A stretch of 64,000 nt of DNA from Deltaproteobacteria bacterium (GTDB lineage Bacteria > Acidobacteriota > Thermoanaerobaculia > Multivoradales > JAHZIX01). This document shows positions 54,601-62,272 of this stretch, piece by piece. The position numbers and the translations under genes are program-made. How positions within the stretch are numbered: position 1 is the stretch's first letter; the number at the start of each line of letters is the position of its first letter. The notes under the pieces were generated by a model that was given only the letters and a program-made list of their open reading frames with translations, ran no database searches and had not been told where the DNA came from. The stretch spans positions 26,702-90,701 of the forward strand of contig JAHZIX010000043.1 in the NCBI GenBank assembly GCA_022601195.1, in the 5' to 3' direction.

Positions 54601-55937
54601 CGAGCACTCTCCAGGGTAGGAGGGTCACCGGGACGCATACGCCGATAGATCTCGATCAGCGCCTCTTTGACGTTGGTCGTAGTGTCCTTCGTAAGAGTGT
54701 TGCTTAGCGTGTTCCCCGCAGGCTCCCAATCGGGAAAGAACACCTCAAGGTCGTTGATGTTCTTTCCCTCTAGCCGCTCCGCCAGATCTTCAGGCACCAG
54801 GTCATTCGCTTCAAAAAGTACTTCACCAGTATCCAGGTCGACGATGTCTGAAATGAATAACACTCTCTCGAGACTACCCAGCTTGACTCGAAACTTGACG
54901 CTCTCACCGGCGTCCATCGCTGGGATGTGTTCTTTCCCCAGCGAGAGCCCAGCGAAAATTGGAAACTCTTCTCTCCGACCGCGACTCTGTTGGTCTCTCA
55001 AACGCTCTTCGGCGAGAACTTTAGCCGGTACTGCCAGAGAAACCTCACCGTCCTCAAGCACCTCGACGGGGATTGCGTTGTAGAACTGACGAAGAATTTG
55101 CTCGTTGGATTCCAGTCCAAGCGCCCGCAGGAAAACGGTGCCGTGGAATTTCCTCTTCCGATCGATCCGAACCGAAAGAACATCCTTCTGGTCATACTCG
55201 AACTCAACCCAAGATCCGCGATAGGGAATGATCTTCGACAAGAAGGCTCTTGGCCCTTCCTTGGTAAAGAATACGCCCGGGCTGCGATGAAGCTGACTCA
55301 CGATCACCCGCTCTGTGCCATTGATGATGAAGGTGCCGTTATCGGACATAAGAGGAATGTCGCCGAAGTAGACCTCCTCCTCCTTCGCATCTCGCATCAT
55401 GCGAGCCCCGGTTTCAGGATCTTTGTCATACACAAAAAGCCTGAAGGTCACCTTCAGCGGAACAGCGTAGGTCATTCCACGTTCTTGACAGTCTTGAATG
55501 GAGTACTTGAGGCGTAGATCCACTGGATAGCCGCAGGTGTCGCACTTCGTCACCTGATTCTTATTGACGAAGCCGCATTCGGGACAGGTGACCGTTTCTT
55601 CCAGAGGATGATCAGTTTTGATCTTGGAATTACAGTTAACGCAGGTCATCCGGAGGTACTCAAGACCCTCCAAAGTTCCGCATTTACACTGCCAGTCGCC
55701 GATGGAATACTTCACGAAATCCAGAGAACAGGTCTCGCGAAAATCCGAGAATGGGAAAATACTGGTAAATACGGCCTGTAGTCCGTGGTTGCCGCGCTCC
55801 TCTGGAAGAAGATTCATCTGCAGGAACCGCTCGTACGATTTCCGCTGAACATCAATCAGATTGGGAATCGGCAAAGTCGTATCGATGCGGGAGAAGTCTT
55901 GACGCCGCCCGTTTGGCTCGGTGATATTTGTTCTCAT
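51687..55937 (-). CDS. rpoB: RNA polymerase beta subunit
   Basis: 1416 aa. The rifampicin-binding region reads '[20 protein letters not shown]' then [11 protein letters not shown], matching susceptible-type residues. An unusual but family-known zinc-ribbon-like insert lies near the N-terminus ([19 protein letters not shown], then CPECG and CDTCG). The '[18 protein letters not shown]' catalytic region is intact. It follows rplL after a 201-base structured spacer. Confidence 0.98.
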   Translation of the reverse strand: [1416 protein letters not shown]

Positions 55938-56023
55938 AGAATGTCCCCTGCTGCGACCCGGTTCTGCGAAGTACCTGGCCTTTGAAGTCCGGCCACAAAA
56001 TGCCTAGAAAAGGCGACACCATA

Positions 56024-56054
56024 CCCCTCTCGGCCTAAAGGGCCGACAAAGGGG
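56024..56054 (-). promoter_or_regulatory. Hairpin in the rplL-rpoB spacer
   Basis: An interrupted stem: CCCCT (56024-56028) with AGGGG (56050-56054), and TCGGCC (56030-56035) with GGCCGA (56041-56046), loop TAAAG. It lies 87 bases before rpoB. The same spacer in other bacteria holds an attenuator and RNase III site; here no T-run follows on the minus strand, so a processing site is likelier. Confidence 0.5.
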
Positions 56055-56138
56055 CATGGCGTAATCGACTAGATTCCCAGCGCCGCTTGCAGCGAAGGGA
56101 GGTCTCTGTTCGTGCTTGATTTCCAATACACAAGTTGA

Positions 56139-56519
56139 CTATTTGAGGTCAACTTGGGCACCGGCCGCTTCAAACTTCTTCTTAATTTCTTCCGCCTCTT
56201 CTTTGGAGATGCCTTCCTTGACCTTCGCGGGAGCGGACTCGACGAGATCTTTAGCCTCCTTGAGGCCCAAGCTCGTTACCTCACGAACGGCCTTAATAAC
56301 ATTGATCTTCTTGTCCCCGATCGCTGTTAGAACGACATCAAACTCCGTCTTTTCCTCTGCCTCTGCTGCTCCCGCACCACCACCAGCAGCGGGGGCTGCC
56401 ACAGCAGCCGCTGCTGCTGAGACTCCAAAATGGTCTTCCATGGCCTTGACCAAATTGTTGAGCTCAAGGACCGTCATCTGCTCGACCTGACTAATGAACT
56501 CCTCAGCCGCGATTGCCAT
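56139..56519 (-). CDS. rplL: 50S ribosomal protein L7/L12
   Basis: 126 aa. N-terminal dimer domain, an Ala/Gly-rich hinge ('AAAAVAAPAAGGGAGAAEAE') and the factor-binding C-domain ('KINVIKAVREVTSLGLKEAK'). It is the flexible stalk recruiting elongation factors. The 131-base spacer from rplJ contains a 13-base palindrome (56605-56617) and may hold an internal promoter. Confidence 0.98.
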   Translation of the reverse strand: MAIAAEEFISQVEQMTVLELNNLVKAMEDHFGVSAAAAAVAAPAAGGGAGAAEAEEKTEFDVVLTAIGDKKINVIKAVREVTSLGLKEAKDLVESAPAKVKEGISKEEAEEIKKKFEAAGAQVDLK

Positions 56520-56650
56520 CTATCCTCTCCTTACCTTGGGTACCGAGCCTCCAGCAAACAAATATTGCGGGCTACCGGTTCGTTTCCTATTTCTTTCTAA
56601 AGACTATTGACTCAATAAGACTCTCTGCTGACCTCAGCAACGCTGCCTTT

Positions 56651-57172
56651 TTAGCTCTTCTTCTGCGCGACCTGATCCATCGCGACGACAAACCGGCGAG
56701 GCAAAGCTGCGAGCCCTCGAACCATGCGAGAAACCGGCGATTGCAACAGAAAGAGCAGCTTCGCAAGAAGTTCCTCACGGGACGGTAAGGAAGCAATATC
56801 CTTGATTTGCCCCGCCTCAATTACCTTTCCCTCGACCATTCCAGCCTTGAACTCGACCATAGGAGCATCCTTGGCGAATTCGGTGAGAGCTTTCGCTAGG
56901 CCCACAGCGTCGTCGTTGCAATAGGCAACAGCCACCGTACCCTGAAAGATATCCTTGACCTCTCCCAACGGCTTGCCTTCGATCGCTCTCAAGACGAGGG
57001 TATTTTTTACCACCTCATAGTGCCCGCCGCTTTCCCGGACCTTGGCACGGAGTTCCGTAACCTGTGGGACCGTAATCCCCTGGTATCCCAAGACAAAAGC
57101 ATGGGGAGCTGCTGCAAGTCCCTCTTCGTAGCGAGTCACGAGGTCGGCCTTCTTGGCCTTCGTCAACGGCAT
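56651..57172 (-). CDS. rplJ: 50S ribosomal protein L10
   Basis: 173 aa. 'MPLTKAKKADLVTRYEEGLA', 'ELRAKVRESGGHYEVVKNTL' and the C-terminal L12-binding helix are recognisable. L10 anchors L7/L12 dimers on the stalk. It lies only 11 bases after rplA, so there is little room for a separate L10 leader. Confidence 0.97.
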   Translation of the reverse strand: MPLTKAKKADLVTRYEEGLAAAPHAFVLGYQGITVPQVTELRAKVRESGGHYEVVKNTLVLRAIEGKPLGEVKDIFQGTVAVAYCNDDAVGLAKALTEFAKDAPMVEFKAGMVEGKVIEAGQIKDIASLPSREELLAKLLFLLQSPVSRMVRGLAALPRRFVVAMDQVAQKKS

Positions 57173-57183
57173 GATGCTCTCCC

Positions 57184-57885
57184 CTAGGCTTCAACCGTCG
57201 TCAAGACGGTCTCATCCAGCTGAATTCCCGGGCCCATCGTCGAAGCGAGATTGACCGAGCGGACGTATTTCCCTTTAGCCGAGGCTGGCTTCGCCTTGAG
57301 AACAGCTGCGACCAGCGCCGTAGTGTTATCCCCTAGTTTCGCATCATCAAAAGAGAGCTTCCCCAAGGGCGCATGGATAACCCCCGTCTTATCAACTCTA
57401 AATTCGACCTTACCGGCTTTGATATCGGTGACTGCTTTCGACACCTCAAAAGTGACGGTTCCGACTTTCGGATTTGGCATCAGCCCTCGGGGGCCCAGCA
57501 CTCGACCTAAGCGGCCCACCACTCTCATCATGTCCGGCGTTGCGATGACCGCATCGAAGTCCATCCAACCGCCCTGAATCTTTTCTGCCAATTCTTCGCC
57601 ACCGACAAAATCGGCCCCAGCCTCTTCGGCCTCCTTGACCTTTTCACCGCCAGCAAAAACTAGAATCTTGACTGATTTTCCAGTGCCGTGAGGCAGAATG
57701 ACCGTCCCGCGCACCATCTGATCGGCGTGTTTGGGATCAACCCCAAGACGCAGGGCAACCTCCAAGGTTTCGTCAAACTTCGCGAACGAAGCTTCCTTGA
57801 TAGCTGCAATACCCTCGAGCAATCCGTATTGGCGCAGTTCGACCTTCTCTGCGGCCTGGCGAAAGTTCTTTCCGTGCTTTGGCAT
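57184..57885 (-). CDS. rplA: 50S ribosomal protein L1
   Basis: 233 aa. 'MPKHGKNFRQAAEKVE', 'VILPHGTGKSVKILVFAGGE' and 'GPRGLMPNPKVGTVT' are diagnostic. L1 forms the mobile stalk at the E site and commonly represses rplKA translation. Confidence 0.98.
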   Translation of the reverse strand: MPKHGKNFRQAAEKVELRQYGLLEGIAAIKEASFAKFDETLEVALRLGVDPKHADQMVRGTVILPHGTGKSVKILVFAGGEKVKEAEEAGADFVGGEELAEKIQGGWMDFDAVIATPDMMRVVGRLGRVLGPRGLMPNPKVGTVTFEVSKAVTDIKAGKVEFRVDKTGVIHAPLGKLSFDDAKLGDNTTALVAAVLKAKPASAKGKYVRSVNLASTMGPGIQLDETVLTTVEA

Positions 57886-57899
57886 TTCTCTTAGTTCCC

Positions 57900-58325
57900 C
57901 TAAGCGGAGACCTCTATACCCATGGAACGGGCGGTCCCTTCTATCGTCCGCATTGCCGCCTCTATCCCCGCAGCCGTCAGATCGGGCTGCTTGGTCCGGG
58001 CAATCTCTTCTACTTGCGCCTGCGTCACCGTCGCGACCTTAGCTTTGTTGGGCTCGCCCGACCCCTTCTTGATCCCAGCTGCTTGAAGCAGAAGAACTGC
58101 GGCAGGCGGGGTCTTAGTGATGAAGCTGTAACTCCGGTCAGCATAGACAGTAATAACTACCGGAATTATCGTGCCCTGGTTCTTCTGTGTTCGGGCGTTG
58201 AACGCCTTACAGAAATCCATAATATTGACGCCAGCTTGACCCAGCGCTGGCCCCACCGGGGGAGCGGGTGTCGCTTGACCACCGGGTATCTGCAGCTTGA
58301 TTTGGGCAATGACTTTTTTTGCCAT
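57900..58325 (-). CDS. rplK: 50S ribosomal protein L11
   Basis: 141 aa. 'IKLQIPGGQATPAPPVGPAL' and 'GTARSMGIEVS' identify L11, which binds the GTPase-associated centre and is needed for stringent-response activation. Confidence 0.98.
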   Translation of the reverse strand: MAKKVIAQIKLQIPGGQATPAPPVGPALGQAGVNIMDFCKAFNARTQKNQGTIIPVVITVYADRSYSFITKTPPAAVLLLQAAGIKKGSGEPNKAKVATVTQAQVEEIARTKQPDLTAAGIEAAMRTIEGTARSMGIEVSA

Positions 58326-58371
58326 ATCGTACCAACCTTAGTTGAAGAAGCCAGAATTGCTCCCTAGGGAG

Positions 58372-58917
58372 CTATACCTTCTGAACCTGAGAAAAGTCGA
58401 GTTCTACGGGCGTCTGTCTCCCGAAGATTGTCACCATGACCTTCAAGGTGCTCCTGTCGAGGTTTACTTCCTCGACCACACCGGTGAAGTTGTTAAACGG
58501 GCCATCAATGATCTTGACGGGCTCGCCCTTGTCAAACATGTACTTCGGCTTGGGTTTTTCCTGGGCTGTGTGGACTTGTTCGAGAATCTGATCGACCTCT
58601 TCCTGAGTCAGCGGAGTTGGCTTCCTACCGGTTCCAACAAAGCCAGTGACCTTTGGCGTGTTCTTGACAACATGCCAGCCAGGATCGGACATCTCCATCT
58701 CGACGAGAATGTACCCGGGAAAAAACTTCCGCTGAGTCTCCCGTTTCTTGCCATTCCGGTATTCGACCACCGTCTCGGTTGGAATGCGAACCTCCCCAAA
58801 GGAGTCTCCCATCCCTAACGCTTCGGCCCGCTGTAGCAGGGTTTCCTTCACACGCTCCTCAAATCCGGAATACGTATGAACGATGTACCACTTGCGCTGG
58901 GTCTCTTCCTCGGTCAT
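58372..58917 (-). CDS. nusG: Transcription antitermination factor NusG
   Basis: 181 aa. NGN domain ('KWYIVHTYSGFEERVKETLL', 'KRETQRKFFPGYILVEMEM') and C-terminal KOW ('GEPVKIIDGPFNNFTGVVEE'). It links RNA polymerase to Rho and the ribosome. ATGA overlap with secE. Confidence 0.98.
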   Translation of the reverse strand: MTEEETQRKWYIVHTYSGFEERVKETLLQRAEALGMGDSFGEVRIPTETVVEYRNGKKRETQRKFFPGYILVEMEMSDPGWHVVKNTPKVTGFVGTGRKPTPLTQEEVDQILEQVHTAQEKPKPKYMFDKGEPVKIIDGPFNNFTGVVEEVNLDRSTLKVMVTIFGRQTPVELDFSQVQKV

Positions 58918-59111
58918 CTACCGAACACCCCACTCATCACCCAGTTAATCCCGATATCCGCAACCCAAAGAAATACTGCGAAGATGGCGCTGGTCACCAG
59001 GACAACAATTGTCGTACTGATCAGCTCATCCTTGGCAGGAAAAGTTGCCTTCTTGACCTCGGAAACAGTTTCTGACAGAAACGCTCTGGATCTAGCTACC
59101 CAAGTACTCAT
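58914..59111 (-). CDS. secE: Protein translocase subunit SecE
   Basis: 65 aa, the short single-span form: an amphipathic helix ('FLSETVSEVKKATFPAKDEL') then one membrane span (about 32-58). It stabilises SecY. Its stop overlaps the nusG start (ATGA), and it lies 19 bases after tRNA-Trp. Confidence 0.96.
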   Translation of the reverse strand: MSTWVARSRAFLSETVSEVKKATFPAKDELISTTIVVLVTSAIFAVFLWVADIGINWVMSGVFGR

Positions 59112-59130
59112 AAATCTTACTCAAATGCCC

Positions 59131-59207
59131 TGGCAGGCCAGGAGGGATTCGAACCCCCAACCCGCGGTTTTGGAGACCGCTGCTCTACCAATTCGAGCTA
59201 CTGGCCT
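59131..59207 (-). tRNA. tRNA-Trp (CCA anticodon)
   Basis: The minus strand reads AGGCCAG ... CTGGCCT acceptor arms, discriminator G and an encoded CCA end. The anticodon loop CTCCAAA gives CCA. The T-loop GGTTCGAATCC is normal. It lies between tuf and secE. Confidence 0.97.
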
Positions 59208-59244
59208 AATTTAGAACTAGCCGCTTCGACTAGATATCACCCTA

Positions 59245-60438
59245 CTACTGCACGATCTCCGTCACTGTTCCTGCTCCAACGGTGCGACCGCCTTCTCTGA
59301 TTGCGAATCGGACACCCTTTTCCATGGCGATAGGGGCAATAAGCTCCACATGGAGACTAACGTTGTCCCCAGGCATCACCATTTCAACATTCTCTGGAAG
59401 AGTTGCCGCTCCCGTGACATCTGTCGTCCGAAAATAAAACTGGGGGCGATAGCCTTTGAAGAAGGGAGTGTGGCGTCCACCTTCTTCCTTCGTCAGGATG
59501 TAGACCTCGCCTTTGAAGATCGTATGAGGAGTGATCGACCCCGGCTTCGCCAGAACCTGCCCGCGCTCCACTTCGTCCTTCTTTGTACCCCGCAGGAGGA
59601 CTCCCACGTTGTCCCCGGCTTGACCTTCGTCAAGCAACTTTCGGAACATCTCGACTCCGGTTACGGTGGTCTTCGTCGTATCGCGAATACCGATGATCTC
59701 GATCTCCTCGCCGACCTTGACGATGCCGCGTTCGATTCGGCCCGTCACCACTGTTCCGCGACCCTGGATCGAGAAGATATCCTCGATAGGCATCAGGAAA
59801 TCCTTGTCCACGTCGCGTTCCGGTAGAGGAATATAGTCATCGACGTTAGAAATCAGCTCGACGACCTTGCTCCCCCACTCACTCTCAGCATCCCCAGACT
59901 CGAGAGCTTTGAGCGCTGAGCCGCGAATGATGGGAATGTCATCGCCAGGGAAATCGTAGGAACTCAAGAGCTCTCGCAGCTCTAGCTCCACCAGATCCAG
60001 AAGCTCCTCGTCATCTACCATGTCGCATTTATTCATGAACACGACCATCGACGGGACACCTACCTGCCGTGCTAGCAAGATATGCTCGCGCGTTTGCGGC
60101 ATGGGGCCATCAGCCGCCGAGACAACCAAAATGGCACCGTCCATCTGCGCAGCACCGGTGATCATGTTTTTCACATAATCTGCGTGCCCAGGGCAGTCCA
60201 CATGCGCGTAGTGACGCTCGTCCGATTCATATTCGACATGAGCGGTAGCGATGGTGATTCCACGCTCCCTCTCTTCCGGAGCTTTGTCGATGTTGTCGAA
60301 ATCGATAGTCTCAGCCAAACCTTTTGACGCCAGCACTTTCGTGATGGCAGCTGTCAAAGTTGTTTTGCCGTGGTCCACGTGACCGATGGTACCGATGTTC
60401 ACGTGAGGCTTATTGCGCTCGAATTTTTCCTTGGCCAT
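59245..60438 (-). CDS. tuf: Elongation factor Tu, copy in the tRNA/secE cluster
   Basis: 397 aa from ATG 60436-60438 (MAKEKFERNK); the open frame extends 25 codons upstream into the tRNA spacer without support. Motifs are as in the str copy (GHVDHGKTT, DCPGHADYV, NKCD). Placement after thr-tyr-gly-thr tRNAs and before trp-secE-nusG mirrors the tufB locus of many bacteria. Codon choices differ widely from the other tuf. Confidence 0.98.
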   Translation of the reverse strand: MAKEKFERNKPHVNIGTIGHVDHGKTTLTAAITKVLASKGLAETIDFDNIDKAPEERERGITIATAHVEYESDERHYAHVDCPGHADYVKNMITGAAQMDGAILVVSAADGPMPQTREHILLARQVGVPSMVVFMNKCDMVDDEELLDLVELELRELLSSYDFPGDDIPIIRGSALKALESGDAESEWGSKVVELISNVDDYIPLPERDVDKDFLMPIEDIFSIQGRGTVVTGRIERGIVKVGEEIEIIGIRDTTKTTVTGVEMFRKLLDEGQAGDNVGVLLRGTKKDEVERGQVLAKPGSITPHTIFKGEVYILTKEEGGRHTPFFKGYRPQFYFRTTDVTGAATLPENVEMVMPGDNVSLHVELIAPIAMEKGVRFAIREGGRTVGAGTVTEIVQ

Positions 60439-60538
60439 GTCGGGTCGAATGCCTCCTGAGTAGCGAGCAGACTTCGCTATGCCGAGTTGTCGGTCGCCTA
60501 ACGCCGACTTCAAAAATCTACAAGAACCTAGAACTGCG

Positions 60539-60613
60539 TGGAGCCCACGACCGGATTTGAACCGGTGACCTCTTCCTTACCAAGGAAGCGCTCTACCCCT
60601 GAGCCACGTGGGC
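60539..60613 (-). tRNA. tRNA-Thr (GGT anticodon)
   Basis: Acceptor arms GCCCACG / CGTGGGC, encoded TCCA end, anticodon loop TTGGTAA giving GGT. It lies 100 bases upstream of tuf. Confidence 0.97.
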
Positions 60614-60980
60614 GCAAAAGAATTCTTAACCTATCGAGCCTGGCGCCCGAAAGAACGCATCTGAAGGACCACCCTTAGGCGGCCTTCCTGCCCAATTTCC
60701 TAAGTTTTACCCCTCGCCCAAAGACTCTCCGCCAGTGTCTTCCGGCTCAGCCCGCACCTGCCTCCTCGCACTAGGAACCTAGTACGGCGGCGGGAAGGCC
60801 GGATACTGTCAAACTTGGAAAGAAATTGCAACCCCCGTCTTTTCTGTGAGTCGAGCCGCCTATCCTACACCTCGACCCAGGGCCCTTTGACGCCAGACAA
60901 CCCTCCTCCATGACGAGGCCGTCCTAGGTTGTCTCTGCACAGCGATGGTTAGGTATGGAGGGAATTTCCAGGAAAAGGGT
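60614..60980 (-). other. Structured spacer splitting the tRNA cluster
   Basis: 367 bases with no gene. It holds two perfect stems: GTCGAG/CTCGAC (60850-60855 with 60871-60876) and GACAACC/GGTTGTC (60896-60902 with 60927-60933). A compact ACTAGG-AA-CCTAGT inverted repeat lies at 60770-60783. A minus-strand TTGACA near 60805-60812 lacks a well-spaced -10. It may hold a second promoter or processing sites for the thrT-tuf part. Confidence 0.4.
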
Positions 60981-61055
60981 TGGAGCGGGAGACGGGAATC
61001 GAACCCGCGACCAACGGCTTGGAAGGCCGAGACTCTACCACTGAGTTACTCCCGC
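60981..61055 (-). tRNA. tRNA-Gly (TCC anticodon)
   Basis: Acceptor arms GCGGGAG / CTCCCGC with TCCA end; anticodon loop CTTCCAA gives TCC. The T-arm GCGGGTTCGATTCCCGT is regular. Confidence 0.97.
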
Positions 61056-61082
61056 TAACTTCTACTTTCCAATGTGAGGCAA

Positions 61083-61169
61083 TGGTGGAGGCGGATGGAT
61101 TCGAACCACCGTAGAGCGTAGCTCAGCAGATTTACAGTCTGCCCCCTTTGGCCACTCGGGTACGCCTCC
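61083..61169 (-). tRNA. tRNA-Tyr (GTA anticodon)
   Basis: Class II tRNA of 87 bases with a long variable arm. Acceptor arms GGAGGCG / CGCCTCC, ACCA end, anticodon loop CTGTAAA giving GTA. Confidence 0.97.
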
Positions 61170-61189
61170 AAATTGTTCTCACACTCGCC

Positions 61190-61264
61190 TGGAGCCGGCA
61201 CGCGGGATCGAACCGCGGACCTACTGCTTACAAGGCAGTTGCTCTACCACTGAGCTATGCCGGC
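61190..61264 (-). tRNA. tRNA-Thr (TGT anticodon)
   Basis: Acceptor arms GCCGGCA / TGCCGGC with TCCA end; anticodon loop CTTGTAA gives TGT. First tRNA in the cluster; no clear promoter hexamers are seen in the ~110 bases separating it from the rlmB stop. Confidence 0.97.
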
Positions 61265-61376
61265 CCGCTGTCCCGGAGCCTGGGATCAGCCCTCCGCTTG
61301 AAACCCTCCAGAGTATTCCTCTAGTCGATTTCGCGGCACCGATCCAGCATCGTTTCCGGCGAAGCGCAGTTTAGCC

Positions 61377-62114
61377 TCAAGCGCCTTCTTCTTGCAAGGG
61401 CTGCGAGGCATTCTGGGACATTCGCTGCCGAACAGCCTCATAGAGGAGAGCGGCGGCAGCCGTAGCGACGTTCAACGAACTGACCTGCCCCCTCATAGGA
61501 AGTGAAACCAAGCGGTCACAGAGTTGCCGAGTGCGTTGCCTCAGACCCTTTTCCTCTCCGCCAATGCAAAGGAGTATTGGACCACAGAGATCGACTTCCC
61601 AGATCAGCTCCCCCTCGGCATCAGCACCATAGACCCAATACCCTTGGTCCTGGAGTTCACGAATTTCCTGAGCACTATTGGTGATCCTCTGGACCTCAAG
61701 CAACTCAGCAGCGCCAGCAGAGGTCTTCAACGCCACGTTGGAGAGAGGTGCACTTCCCCTGTCCCGAATCCGCACCCCGCCAACGCCGGCCCCCTCGCAC
61801 ACCCGGAGAAGAGCTCCCAGGTTCCTAGGGTCCTGGACATCTTCGATCAATACTTGGAGCTGCGGATCAGCGAAAGAGGTTACGGCTCGAGAGACACCAG
61901 ATAGCTCTGCGATGCAGCCATTGTGGACCACCTCGCCCAGTCCCTCCAGCATCTCCCGGGAAGCTGCAAGAACCTCCACCCGGTGCCGACGGCAGAGGTC
62001 TAAAATCTGTCGACTCCGGGGATCCTTGCGAGCCCTTGCGAGCCAGACCGACTGCACCTCATGAGGACGGTGACGCAGCGCCTCCCTGACCGGGTGAAAA
62101 CCGTAGATCTGCAT
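61377..62114 (-). CDS. rlmB: 23S rRNA (guanosine-2'-O-)-methyltransferase, TrmH/SpoU family
   Basis: 245 aa. An N-terminal substrate-binding domain ('IYGFHPVREALRHRP') precedes the SPOUT methyltransferase with its three knot motifs: 'DVQDPRNLGALLRVCEGAGV', 'LCIGGEEKGLR' and 'LPMRGQVSSLNVATAAAALL'. RlmB methylates the 2'-O of a guanosine in domain V of 23S rRNA using SAM. Members of the family also modify tRNA, so the exact target is inferred from length and best resemblance. Confidence 0.9.
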   Translation of the reverse strand: MQIYGFHPVREALRHRPHEVQSVWLARARKDPRSRQILDLCRRHRVEVLAASREMLEGLGEVVHNGCIAELSGVSRAVTSFADPQLQVLIEDVQDPRNLGALLRVCEGAGVGGVRIRDRGSAPLSNVALKTSAGAAELLEVQRITNSAQEIRELQDQGYWVYGADAEGELIWEVDLCGPILLCIGGEEKGLRQRTRQLCDRLVSLPMRGQVSSLNVATAAAALLYEAVRQRMSQNASQPLQEEGA

Positions 62115-62162
62115 GCCGGAACTTTAGCACGCAGCCTACATTCGATTAGGATCTGCAGAGAC

Positions 62163-62197
62163 AAAAAAAGAGGGAGCGACTCCGGCAAGCCGCCCCC
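62163..62197 (-). terminator. Terminator of the 23-residue repeat protein
   Basis: On the minus strand, GGGGGCG (pairing CGCTCCC with one G-T) encloses an inner GGC/CCG pair and is followed by CT and then seven T (62163-62169). It lies 75 bases past the stop of the gene at 62273. Confidence 0.82.
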
Positions 62198-62272
62198 GAT
62201 ACCGAAAGGAACTGCATCAGAACGGATCAGGCCAAAATGGACCTGACCGTCCTGAAAATCTTCTTTTGGCCC

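Noticed and set aside
60439..60513. 25-codon N-terminal extension of the second EF-Tu
   Set aside because: The other EF-Tu copy and the family start at MAKEKFERNK; the extension lies in the tRNA-tuf spacer.
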